From Globodera rostochiensis (Eukaryota; Nematoda; Chromadorea; Rhabditida; Heteroderidae), in the NCBI GenBank assembly GCA_018350325.1, contig JAEVLN010000030.1, positions 496,001-560,000 of the forward strand: a DNA stretch of 64,000 nt, given 5' to 3'. The notes beneath the pieces were generated by a model. That model saw only the letters and a list, made by a program, of their open reading frames with translations. It was not told the DNA's origin and did no database searches. Positions 42,197 to 52,771 of the stretch are shown in pieces; the stretch's first letter is position 1, and each line of letters begins with the position of its first letter. The translations under genes were made by a program, and so were the position numbers.

Positions 42197-44302
42197 TCAC
42201 ATCGTCAGCTGACCCGGGTATGCGTCCGCGCGGTGCTTGCGCACCAAAAACTTGAACTTTCGATCCCGGTCCTCTTCGAGAATTGCATTGGACGCCTCCA
42301 TGGACAATTGGTTGCGCTGAAAAAGCATGGGGAAAAAATTTGTTTTTTTTTGATAGAATTCAAAACAAAAATATGTGTCGTGCCGCCCCCATTAAACAAA
42401 AATCTTCGAGAATTGCGGTCACCCACGTTAAAAACCATTCAGAATACCTGTTTTCTAGGCTAAAAATATGCGTTTTAGAACATGAGTCCGAGGCTCGGAT
42501 TTCGCAAAATTTTGGAGATTTAAGGTTAAAATCAGGGGCGTAGCCAGGGGGGGGGTGGGGGGGGGAATTCCCCCCCCCCTCCCCCGAAATGAAATTTGAC
42601 AAAAAAAAAACAACAGGGGGGACCCTTTTGTTTTTCACTTTTACAATTTTTTGGCCAATTTTCTTAACAATTGTCATCAAAAATCAAAAATTGCATTTTT
42701 GAAAAAATGCACCCCATAAAATCGAACATTTTTTGGAAAATTGCTTAACAAAAATGCAATAAAAAGGAAAAAATACACCCCTAAGAATCGAGTTCCCCCC
42801 CCCCCCCCCGGCTACGTCCTTGCCCGGATTTACTATTTTTTGAAAGAAATGGTACATTTTTCGATTTTCTGCACACAAATCAAAATTTTAAAAAAATGTC
42901 ATGACTGGAAATTGTTCGAATTCGGGTCCGGGGTTCGAAATATAGGAGTCAGGTTCGGATAATATGTACCGGGGAGTGGATGTGAACAAAATATTTTTTT
43001 CGCATTTTTTACCATTAAAAATTTTATTTTTGTCTCCGCTCGCAAATTTTTAGACATTTCTGAATTTATTTGTGTGCATAAAACCAAAAACTACAACGGA
43101 GGCAAATTATATGTTGTCAAATAAACAAAAAAAAAATGACCCCGGTCAACAAAATTTAAAAAAATTTTAATTTTAATTTATACCTGCATGTACGGCTTCT
43201 GATAGCGAACAGTATTCCGGATGATCTTCATCAGCCCTTCGCGTTCCATCAATCTAAACAAATTCAAAACATAATTTTTTTTCCTTTTACTATAATTCCC
43301 CTTATTTTTAAATTTCGGTAATAAGTAGTCCGGTTGTAGTAAAAAAAAACCGGGAAAATCCTCTAAAAAATTCTCTTTCTGAATCGGCCCGAGGTCTGGG
43401 CTCCGCCTTTATTTGTACGGTTGGCCGAACAATTTTTAAAATAAAAAATAAAGTCGTAAATGTTTTTTTGTACGTTTTTGGGGGTGGGGGAAGGGATGTA
43501 TTGCCCGGAAGAGCGGGATTTTTAATGGAATCCAGGGCAACGAGATAAAAATTTCGGAGGGAGGGAATCCATTTAAAAAAAAAATTTTTGCTTTTTTAGG
43601 TGGTTATATTGTTCCGTCTTTACTGCATTTCTGCTAAATAAATTCTCAAAGATTTCATTTTGTTGTTTATTTAGCCCAAAAATCAACAGGCACCCTCCTA
43701 TGGTTTTTTCTTTAATTTAACTTCACGACATATAAGTTTTGACGGTGTCAACCCCCATCTGATCACCAACCCAATTCATTCATCACCTCCTCTTTGGACC
43801 TTTATAACTCGTTTCAAAATGAACGAGACTAAAAAGCTCTAAATATGCTGATGTAATAAACTTTAATTCAACCTGATATGTTAAGTTTGAGAAAAGTTAC
43901 GACCTAAAAAAGCCCAAAAAATAAAAATTAAATGGTTTTTGACAATTTTGATCTAACTTTTCTCAAATTTAACTATCAATTTGAATTAAAATTTATTGTA
44001 TTCGGCATCTTCAAAGCTGTCACAACCCGATTTTGCCGGAATCCCCGTTTATCCCGAATTTTTTTTGATTATAAAACTTGACAAATTATTCTTGTTAAAC
44101 CTGTTGAGAAGGTGGAAAGCAGTGTCAACGTCGTTGTTTTGGACCTTAAACAAATATTTGTGAACTTTGTAAAATTCGATTCATCAAATTAACTGACCAT
44201 CACAGTCTTCACCAGGAAACGGTTGTGCTTTCGCCAAATTCCGGGGAACAATTTGACCGCAAACGGTTGAAAGTAAGTTCCACGCCAAAAAACACGAGGC
44301 AT
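42197..44302 (-). CDS. mrps-21: Mitochondrial small ribosomal subunit protein bS21m (MRPS21)
   Basis: Four exons, 44302-44198, 44144-44101, 43253-43184 and 42316-42197, give 339 bases (112 residues; family members are about 90-110). Sequence order matches human MRPS21: HNRFLVKTVMVQNNDVDTAF (ARTVMVQEGNVESAY), then LLNRLMEREGLMKIIRNTVR (LNRILTMDGLIEDIKHRR), then YQKP, then KFKFLVRKHRADAYPGQ (INFLMRKNRADPWQG). bS21m sits on the platform of the mitochondrial small subunit near the mRNA exit. The basic N-terminal 25 residues (MPRVFWRGTYFQPFAV) may serve as a presequence. All introns are GT-AG; intron 3 carries a GGGCGTAGCC-type MITE and a copy of the palindromic core. Confidence 0.93.
42537..42822. 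mobile_element. GGGCGTAGCC-type MITE in mrps-21 intron
   Basis: GGGCGTAGCCAGGGGGGG at the left and a C-run with CCGGCTACGTCC at the right; the interior holds CACCCCATAAAATCG and AAAATGCAATAAAAAGG words typical of the family. Confidence 0.75.
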
Positions 44303-44776
44303 TGTTTTGGTTCTTAATAAACATTTTTGTAAATTTTGTTGAATAATATTAAAAAAACAAAAAGACAATCGGGGGTTGGGAGTGGCATAATATTGAAATT
44401 TTGAGTAATAATTAAGCTGCCCAACGACCATATTTCAAAACAAAAAATCTCTTTAAAAGTCGTAAAAGCAGAGGTCGTATCGAAAAAGCTTCAAAATCAG
44501 TACAAAAATCACAGATTTCAAGACCAAAAATCAGTACAAATTACAAAATGTTTAAAAATAAAATAAAAAAGAACGTACGTTAAATAGCAGCCAAATCCGG
44601 TAATGAATTCGTCGACTCACTTCACAATTTGCTGATATGATTGAATTTGCAACTTTGAAGAATGATGATCTGAAATGGAGAAAAACAAAATTGTTGTACA
44701 TGTAAAGCAACCTTAATCTGTCCGGAAAGGATGAATAATATTTATTGTAAAATTTAAAAAAAAAAATCTATTCGAC
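44303..44776. other. Intergenic, no gene seen
   Basis: 5' flank of mrps-21. No exon or clear promoter motif. Confidence 0.4.
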
Positions 44777-45397
44777 AGAGGATCAAGTTTATCTAGACTG
44801 GAATTCACAAGACTTTTTTGTTATTTAAAAAATTGTTAAAGAATTTAACCGGATTCAAGGACATTTTTGGGTCTGGATTTACGGTTCCCGGACTCTTTGG
44901 CAAAAATCAGGAAAATTTAACAAAAATTGGCAGAGTTTTTGAGTCACTTTGGGGGGGCGGGGGGGGGGGGGAGAAAATGTTGCATTTCAGATGGATTTTG
45001 TTGATAAAAATGGTCCAAACACTGCATCGCGGAGGAGCAAAAAATGATCAAACAAACAAAAATTTGAATCATTTTTTTGAGATTTTAAAATTTCCCAGAA
45101 ATTATTTTTCCAACATTCTCTCCAAATTCCACTTAATTCTGAAGGGAGCCACCAGAAGAAGCATGTCTGCGCTAAATTTTACCTAACAAATAAGCGATTA
45201 GCCCAGTGTTTACAATTTTTCGAAAATCGATATAGTGTCTGACCATACACGCTGTCTGCCTCTCCTTAATCAATACTATTTCTCTATTTTCTGCCGCTCT
45301 CTTTAACACACACAATGTCCGTCCGTTTGCCCCTTTTTCAATCGTCCAAAAATAGTAAAAAACAAATTAATTTAATGTTAAAAATCGAATCCCGTCC
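44777..45397 (+). promoter_or_regulatory. csn-5 upstream region, duplicated at 1.3-1.9 kb
   Basis: A 620-base block ending about 340 bases before the csn-5 ATG. It contains a G-run (44,950-44,973) and pyrimidine-rich CTGCCTCTCC/CTGCCGCTCTC words. It is repeated at 1,256-1,866. Whether it is promoter or a dispersed repeat is not decided by the sequence. Confidence 0.5.
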
Positions 45398-45740
45398 GGT
45401 AAAAATTTTGAACTGGATGGACTTGCGTGAGTTAACTATAATAATTAAAAAAGTAAATAATATTAAATTGTCAGCTGAGTAAGATTTTTTTTTGTCTTTT
45501 CAAATTTGTCTGACATCAAATTCCGAACCGAATTTAGTCTCCTCCCAAAAACGAAAAATTTGGCAAATTTCGAATTTGTCGCCAAAAAAATCCGGCACGC
45601 CGGACCCAAAAATGTCCGGTATCCGGTTACATCCCTATAACTTTTCACCATAAGATTTAAAAGTGTCGAATTTTCAACAAAGATTCGAGGTTTAAAAAAG
45701 CTCATCCAGAAAATTTTAGCGATTTTTAAAGTTGCACAAT

Positions 45741-48700
45741 ATGGACAACATATTCAAGTACGACGTGGACGAACAGCGGATGATCCGAAATGTGAAGCCG
45801 TGGGAGCAGGACCCGCACTATTTTAAGGTTCGGCAAATTTTATTCAAATTTTGGTGGGCGAGGGGTTGTAAGGAATGCTAAAAATAATGAAATTCTTGAA
45901 AAATTGTTCGCTTTTTGTCTAAAAGTTACGAAAAAATGAATTTTATTGAAAAAATGGCTCTCATTTTAGCGAGAAAGCACTTTTTTGGACGAAAATAAAC
46001 GAAATTTTGTAATTTTTATTGAAAAATTGTCCTTTTTTATTTGCCATTTTACATAATTTTTTAGGAAGTGAAAATTTCGGCACTCGCACTGCTCAAAATG
46101 GTTATGCACGCGCGCAGTGGGGGCAACATCGAAATTATGGGCTTAATGCAGGGCCGCGTGGACGCCAACACGCTCATCGTTATGGACAGTTTTGCGCTGC
46201 CTGTCGAAGGTTTTTATTAAAATCTTCAAAAATTGGACATTTTTTAATGTTTTTTTTTGACAAAAGAGGCCGAAATAGTGGCATTTTTTTGGCATAAACC
46301 CCAAAAAAGGTGTCCAAAAATTGGCATTTTTTGGCATAAACCCCAAAAAAGGGGACCCAAAAATTGGCATTTTCAATGTTTTTGGTGCAAAAATTCCCAA
46401 TAAATCTGATTTTTTTAGGTACCGAAACGCGGGTGAACGCACAAGCGCAGGCGTACGAATACATGACAAATTACAGCGAAAGTTGTGAGCCCGTCGGACG
46501 ATTGGAAAAGGTTTTTTATTTTTTGAAAAATTCCCTATTTTGGTAACCGAACACAAAAAAGTCTGAAAAATCAACTTCAAAATTTACAGACCCAAAAACT
46601 TGAATTTTTTAACCAAAAAATAATTTATTTTTTGCTTAGGTTGTCGGTTGGTACCATTCTCATCCCGGCTACGGCTGTTGGCTGAGCGGCATTGACGTGA
46701 ACACGCAGTCCATTAACCAACAATACCAGGCACAAATTTTTAGGGGGGGGGTTGGAATTTTTTTAAAAATAATTTTTTGGTTAGAAAATTTACAGAGAAG
46801 TATCTCAAGATATGGTTGTTAGAAGAACTTTTAAGAATTTTAGAAAATTTAAATGAAATTTTGGAAAATTGCTAATTTTCTTTTTTTTCAAATTATTGGA
46901 AATCGTCCAAAAATTCAACAAAAATTTTTTTAGGAGCCTTTCGTCGCCATTGTAATTGACCCGATTCGAACAATCAGTGCCGGCAAAGTGGACATTGGCG
47001 CGTTCCGCACCTACCCGAAAGGTTTGAAAATTTTTTATTTTTGACTTTTTTTTTAAATTTTGGGAGGAATTTTATTTGTTACCACCATTTTTTAGGCTAT
47101 AAACCGCCCGATGAGCCGCCGTCTGAGTACCAAACAATTCCGTTGAACAAAATTGAGGATTTTGGTGTGCATTGTAAGCAGGCGAGTGCTTTTTTGGTTA
47201 AACAAAAATTGTTTACAACAAAAAACTTAATCAAATTTTATACTTTTTGGCCTAACCCATTTTAATTGACTTTTTTTGTTGCAGTATTATTCACTGGACG
47301 TCACCTACTTCAAGTCGTCGCTGGACACGAAACTGTTTGACGTTTTTTGGAACACGTATTGGGTGGGTTTGGACGGAGGAAATAAGTCACTCAAAAAAAA
47401 ATTTAAGAAAAATGAAAACAACAAAAAGCACAAAAAAATCGGTTCAAAATAAATTGCTTCAGCCTTAACCGATTCAGAAAATATTAAAGACAATTCGACA
47501 GATCTTAAATAGTTGAAGCTACTATAAGCTTTTCGCTTGGAACCCAACCCCAAGCCAAAAACTTTAAAATAGTTATAAAAAAAACAAAAAACTTTGAGGT
47601 TGAGGGTTGTTTTATGCCATAAGGATAGCTTCAAATCTTTGATAGCTTTTCGAATGGTTGTTGGAATGTCCAAGAATTAGTTACGGTTGACGCCGGTTAT
47701 TGCCCCCGGACCGGCAAATGTCTTGGACACCAAAATTTGGGGGGGGGGGGGAATATGTGTTTATTTTTTATAAGAATTTTGGAAAACTTTTTTTTACTTC
47801 ACATAAGGGAACACGCTAAAAAGCCCAAAATTACCCGACCCCTAAAAAAAGGGGAAAATCGGGCACTTTTTTGGCACGACCCCCGAAAAAGGGGAATAAT
47901 CGGGCACTTTTTTTGGCACGAACCCCAAAAAAATCTTCTCTTATATTCGTTCGTTTTACAGGTGAACACGCTGTGCGCCAACCCGTTGCAGAACAACGCC
48001 GACTACGTCACGTCGCAATTGACCGACCTGGGCGCAAAACTGGAACATGTAGGGAGAGGGGGGGAGGGGGGGGGGGGTCAAAATTTTAAAAACATTTTTT
48101 TGTTCACTTCGTCCAGGTGGGAAACAAAAATGCCCAGGCATTTCGGGAACGGCTGCGCAAGGCGGAACGGGACAGTGACAAGCTGGGCTGCGAGGTGCTC
48201 CAGGGGCTGATGGTGAAGGCGGTCAAGAATGGGTGAGTTGTGCTGCAGTGCACGGCATGGGTGTAACTGGATGGCATCCGGTACTCGGAATTCCGGGCCC
48301 AAAATTTCATCGGGAAAAAAATTCGGAGTCTTTGAAATTTGACCCTTTTTTCCTGTTTTTTGATGTTTTTTTTGTTATTGCTCTTTCAGCGATTACATAA
48401 ATTGCAAGAGACGCGAATAAATTGTGATAGGGCATAGTTTAGTAATTTTTAAAATTAAATTGACATTTTTGATCATTATTTTTAACACCTAAACTCCGCG
48501 AAATCAGGCATTCTGGACCCAAAAAGTTTGTACATTTTTTTTTGGATTCCCACCGGCGTAGACGAAAAACTTGGACATTTAGGGGGGAAACCCCGGAGAC
48601 CGGAATGGCGGCAACCGCTTTTAATGGGGGGGGGGAGGAGGATAAAAATGCCCGGGGATTTCCTTTTGCACAAATTGCCGACAAATTTTGCCGTCGAAAA

Positions 48701-49046
48701 AATTGTTTTCATACTTTTGTTGTTTAACAGTAAATTTTGCATTACTTCTGGTATTTCTTACAAAATTTGGTCCATTTAATTTGCATCCAATTAATTAACA
48801 CCAACAAAAAACAGGCTCTTCGGTATCCGCCCGTCATCGACGACTCCGACTGCGCCGCCGGCAGTGCCGCACGACGTCGAGAATGGTGGTGAGGCGGCTG
48901 CTGCTGAAAGTGCCGGGCCATCTTCACCGGCAGTTGTTGTTGTTGATGCCGTCCCCGCCGGCACTGCAGATGTGCCCGCGGCGCCGGTGCCGCCGCCTCC
49001 CTCATCACCCGAGGCGCCAGCGGATGCGATGCCAATGGAACAATAA
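45741..49046 (+). CDS. csn-5: COP9 signalosome subunit 5 (JAMM deneddylase)
   Basis: Ten exons: 45741-45827, 46065-46209, 46419-46510, 46640-46729, 46934-47021, 47096-47181, 47285-47362, 47962-48048, 48117-48232 and 48815-49046; 1,101 bases, 366 residues. CSN5 is the Zn-protease of the COP9 signalosome that removes NEDD8 from cullins. The MPN+ domain is complete: catalytic Glu in [19 protein letters not shown] motif [14 protein letters not shown], then [19 protein letters not shown] (as VAIVIDP here), [20 protein letters not shown] and [15 protein letters not shown]. The start is supported by [20 protein letters not shown], which matches the family N-terminus (IFKYDxxQQ..KPW..D.HYFK). Introns 4 and 6 use GC donors (CAG|GCACAA, CAG|GCGAGT). 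The last exon is a species-specific Ala/Pro/Val-rich tail instead of the usual short C-terminus. The PPCS gene follows 244 bases downstream. Confidence 0.97.
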
Positions 49047-49060
49047 ATAAATAAAAGACA
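49041..49060 (+). terminator. Poly(A) signal cluster of csn-5
   Basis: CAATAAATAAATAAAAG overlaps the stop codon of csn-5 and offers two AATAAA hexamers. Confidence 0.55.
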
Positions 49061-49290
49061 AATGTTTTTCTTTTGCTGTTTTTCGCTTTAAATATTTTGT
49101 GGAAAAATTTGTTTTTTTTCTGTGTAAAAATGAAAAACAACAACAAACAGTTTCTTGTCATTTTTGTGCATCCATTTTTTTATGGTTAATTTTTTCGGCC
49201 ATTTTGGACTTGTTAGTTTGGCCGAGTTTCCATAATATTTCTTCAACATTTATTTGTTTGTGCGCGCATTTCTCTGTTTTTGCCCGGCAC

Positions 49291-52200
49291 ATGGACCTCC
49301 ATCCGCCGCTGACGCATTCGTCGTCTTTGCCGCCAATGGACCCGGCGACGCTTTGTTCACTGATCAACGCGTTTCTGGGCCGGCTGGACACTGAACGGAG
49401 CCAGCGGATTGTTCTAATCACGGTGGGTCTTCTGCCCTTTTGGGTGTGTGTGTGGATGATTGTGTTGTGTCAATCAATTTTTGCTCTCTGATCATGATTG
49501 GTGTTTGAATCACTCGGTTGGTCATTTCAAACTGGGTCTGATCACGATTGTCTACTAATTAGGCGTGTAAAATAGTGCCCATGTCTGCGGCGGGAGGTTT
49601 CAGTGCCGTTCACTTCAGTGTTAGCAAAGTGGCGTACAATTTGATCAGACCCAATTTTATTGAAAAAAATGGGATCGTTGCGAACACATTTTTGGGGTTT
49701 GAAACTAGGATTTCCAATCCAAATTTCATTCTGTGTAGAGTGAGTGATTCTCTCTGCTTTTTGTTGCAGAGCGGCGGCACCCGTGTGAAGTTGGAGAAAA
49801 ATGCGGTTCGATCAATCGAAAAGTTAGTTACCATAGCTGGTCACATCATTCACATAAATAAATGCTTTCGTGTTCGGAAAATCGAAAGAGTGCATTTTTA
49901 CGTATTATTTTTCCAACGAATTTGTTGACATTTAAGTCCCGTTTAAATTATACATTTTTTAAATTGTTTGTTTTTGCAGCTTCTCCATGGGCACCCGCGG
50001 GGCCGTAAGTGCCGAGTTCGTTTTTGTCCGACGCGACATTTTGTCGACTAAGCCAAATCCGACATTTAGTCGCTAAGCCAAAAATGGCATTTTGTCAACT
50101 AAGCAAAAAATCCAAAATTGCTCAACTGGCAAAGACCCGAATTGTTATAGAAAGTAATTAAGTCGACAAAATGTCGTATTTTTTGCATAGCCGACAAATT
50201 GTCGGCGTACCATTTGAACAGCCTGAAAAAACTAACTTTTCAGGCACTTTTTGCAGCACGGATACAGCGTCATATTGTGAGTGTGCGAGCAAGTGGTTGT
50301 CTGCCTCAGAAAATATTCCCCGGGGGCGTCGTGGGTGTCAAAGGAACAAAAAAGGGAGGAAAATGCCCGGCGGCGTTGACGGGGAGGCACCTTTTCCCAT
50401 TTACCGTTGGCATTGTTTTTGGGAGAATTTGATACTTTTTTTTACGTTTTAGGGCCGGCACGGTTTGGACCAAAATTTGGACAATGAATTTAAGAAAAAG
50501 AGTAAATTTTAATTTCGCTTAAAACTCTGTACAGTTTCCACCGTGACGAGTCGTTGAAGCCATTCTCGCGCAAATATGCCCATTTGTTCGATCACTTGGA
50601 AGCGACAAACGACGGACAGGTCAAAGGTCCGTTTACAACAACAACAACAAAAATTCTACATTTTGTCCCACTGTCGGTGTTTTATCGTTTTTTCTGAGTT
50701 GGGTTTTGTCCATTTTCCTTGACCGTTGAGAAAGCCTTTTGTCCCATTTTAATTGGTCGGCGTTTTGTCGCATTGGTTAGTTGGCGTTTTGTCCCATTCT
50801 TACTGTGTCGATATTTTGTCGCTTTTTTCGAGTTGGTTGTTGACCAGTTAGAAAGACTTGTCCAATTGGTTTTTTGTTGTGTCAATGTTTTGTCTCATTT
50901 TTTCTGATTCGTCGTTTAATTTTGTTTAACATTCGGCTCAGACAGCCTTTTGCCTATTTAGACTTGGTCAGCGTTTTGTCCCATGAGTAGTTGATGTTTT
51001 GTCTGTTTTTGTTAAGACGTCACATTTTGTCCATTGGGCCTTTTCTGACCGTGACAAAATGTGTGTTTTGCAGTTACCGGCTTCCCCGGTCTGGCTGATG
51101 ATTTGGCGGTGTACAAACGCTTCGCTGACCGGCTGCTGTTCATCCCGTTCACCGACGTGGGCCAGTATCTGCACGACCTGGAGATTGTTGGCTGCTCATT
51201 TTTTTTTGTTGATAAAAAATGAAAATCAACATTTTTTTAAAGATCTGCCATTGTTTGCATCGTTATGGCCCAAATGTGCTCATTTACTTGGCCGCTGCGG
51301 TGTCCGACTTTTACATTCGCGAGGAACAAATGGTGTGTGGGTGTGTTGCAGGGGCTCGAACCAGGGACATAACGTAACCGGACGCGAAAAGAAATGCCCG
51401 GAATCCGAAAAAAAAATTCGAAATCTCAAAAAAAAATTCTAATCTTGTTTTTTTTTTTCCTTTCCTCCACTTTTTGGACCATTTTTCTTAACAGAAAATC
51501 ATTTATGTATGGATGCTTGCCTGGCCTCTGATCGATTTATGAAATGAGAATTTTTGAATGTGACGATTTCAGGATTCCTGGAGTTCCAAAAATAGAGCAC
51601 ATTTGAATTCGGCGACCGTCAAAACACCCACCCCCCCCGTCTCCAAACAAACACCACACGTTTAACTAGAGATCTCTCGATCAAAATCTCCAGATTGGGG
51701 GGGTCCTCAAGTCCGATTCTAGTTTTTATTCTGTTTTTTGCGAAGGTTTGGGTGAGTGCGGGGGAGAGGGGCACCGCGATATTGTGGCCGGAATTCTGAA
51801 ACCCGCATTTTTTTTTTGTTTGATTCCCACCTTTTCAGTCAACCCACAAGATTCAGTCGGCCGACGTGGACGGCGAGCTGCAGTTGAAGTTGAGCCTTGT
51901 GCCCAAAATTCTTGAACGGCTGGTGGACAAAGTGGTTCCCGACGCGTACATTATATCCTTTAAGGTGATTTTGACTGGCCCTCCCACTCCCGCCGCTCTT
52001 TAGCATTAGTGGGCCAGCAATTTTTGAGGGGGAATTCAACACAAATTTTTTTATAGACTTTAGAGTTGAGACCGGACGGGATCGGGATCCCGCGCGATTG
52101 AATTCAGGAATCCGACGATCCGTCAAGATTTTTCGGGATCAGGATGTGTCGGAATTGGGATTTATTCGGGATCAGATTGTGTCGGAATTGGGATTTGTTC

Positions 52201-52771
52201 GGGATCAGAATGTGTTGGGATTGGGATTTGTTCGGGATCAGAATGTGTTGGGATTGGGATTTGTTCGGCATCGGGATTTTGTACTGAGCTTTTTCGTGGC
52301 GGGGATTTGCCTGGATCCCGATCCTGAAAAATCGGTTTGGTCGGTCTCTATTTCAGGTATCGTTGTAAAATTCAAAATATGAAAACATTTTCGGTTGTTC
52401 TGGTCCCAAAATTCTGTCTAAAATTTTTTTGTTTCTAACCTAATAAAATAGTTATTTTATATAATATCGCTGGTGTTGTTCAGCTGGAGACGGACGAGTC
52501 CATTCTGATTGACAAGGCGCGCGGTGCGTTGGTCAAGTACGGGCACAACGCGGTCATTGGCAATGTGATGCAGCACCGGAAGCGGCACGTCGTGTTCGTG
52601 TACCCGCAGGACACGGACGGCCGAGCGCCGGACAACATCGACCTGAGCGACCAGGCGGTGGCCAGCGGGCAAGAAATTGAGGCACACATTGTGGCCAAGC
52701 TGGCCGAGCAGCATGCCGAGTTTCTGGCGTTGCGCAGCACAACGCGGCAGCCGAAGCAGCAGCAGCAGTGA
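49291..52771 (+). CDS. PPCS: Phosphopantothenate-cysteine ligase (PPCS, CoaB type)
   Basis: Nine exons: 49291-49422, 49770-49822, 49980-50015, 50244-50276 (33-base microexon), 50535-50626, 51074-51186, 51243-51332, 51839-51964 and 52484-52771; 963 bases, 320 residues (human 311). The enzyme joins cysteine to 4'-phosphopantothenate, step two of coenzyme A synthesis, in the cytosol. Visible motifs: RIVLITSGGTRVKLE, SIENFSMGTRGAVSAEHFL (the Asn of ENFS is the family's active-site Asn), LIYLAAAVSDFYIREEQM, HKIQS, LSLVPKILERLV, ISFKLETDESILIDKARGAL, HNAVIGNVMQHRKRHVVFV. A poly-Gln C-terminus is extra. It lies 244 bases downstream of csn-5 on the same strand with a TTAG acceptor-like site at about 49,216, an operon-like arrangement. 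Introns 3, 5 and 8 are filled with repeat words. Confidence 0.95.
50016..50215. mobile_element. Small foldback in PPCS intron 3
   Basis: GACATTTTGTCGACTAAGCC words at the left are mirrored by AAGTCGACAAAATGTCG at the right. Iterated TTTTGTCSRCTAAGCC units recall the TIR design of the TTTTGCC MITEs. Confidence 0.72.
50640..51066. repeat. Iterated TTTTGTCCCA/TTTTGTCG words in PPCS intron 5
   Basis: The motif TTTTGTC(C/G) occurs about a dozen times at irregular 25-40 base spacing, ending ACAAAATGTGTGTTTTGCAG at the acceptor. A decayed relative of the intron 3 foldback. Confidence 0.6.
52128..52285 (+). repeat. 33-bp minisatellite in PPCS intron 8
   Basis: About four copies of TTCGGGATCAGAATGTGTTG plus GGATTGGGATTTG, period 33. 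Confidence 0.9.

Noticed and set aside
51330..51375. B-box-like GGTTCGAGCCC on the minus strand beside a PPCS exon
   Set aside because: No A box and overlap with a well-supported splice donor; probably chance.
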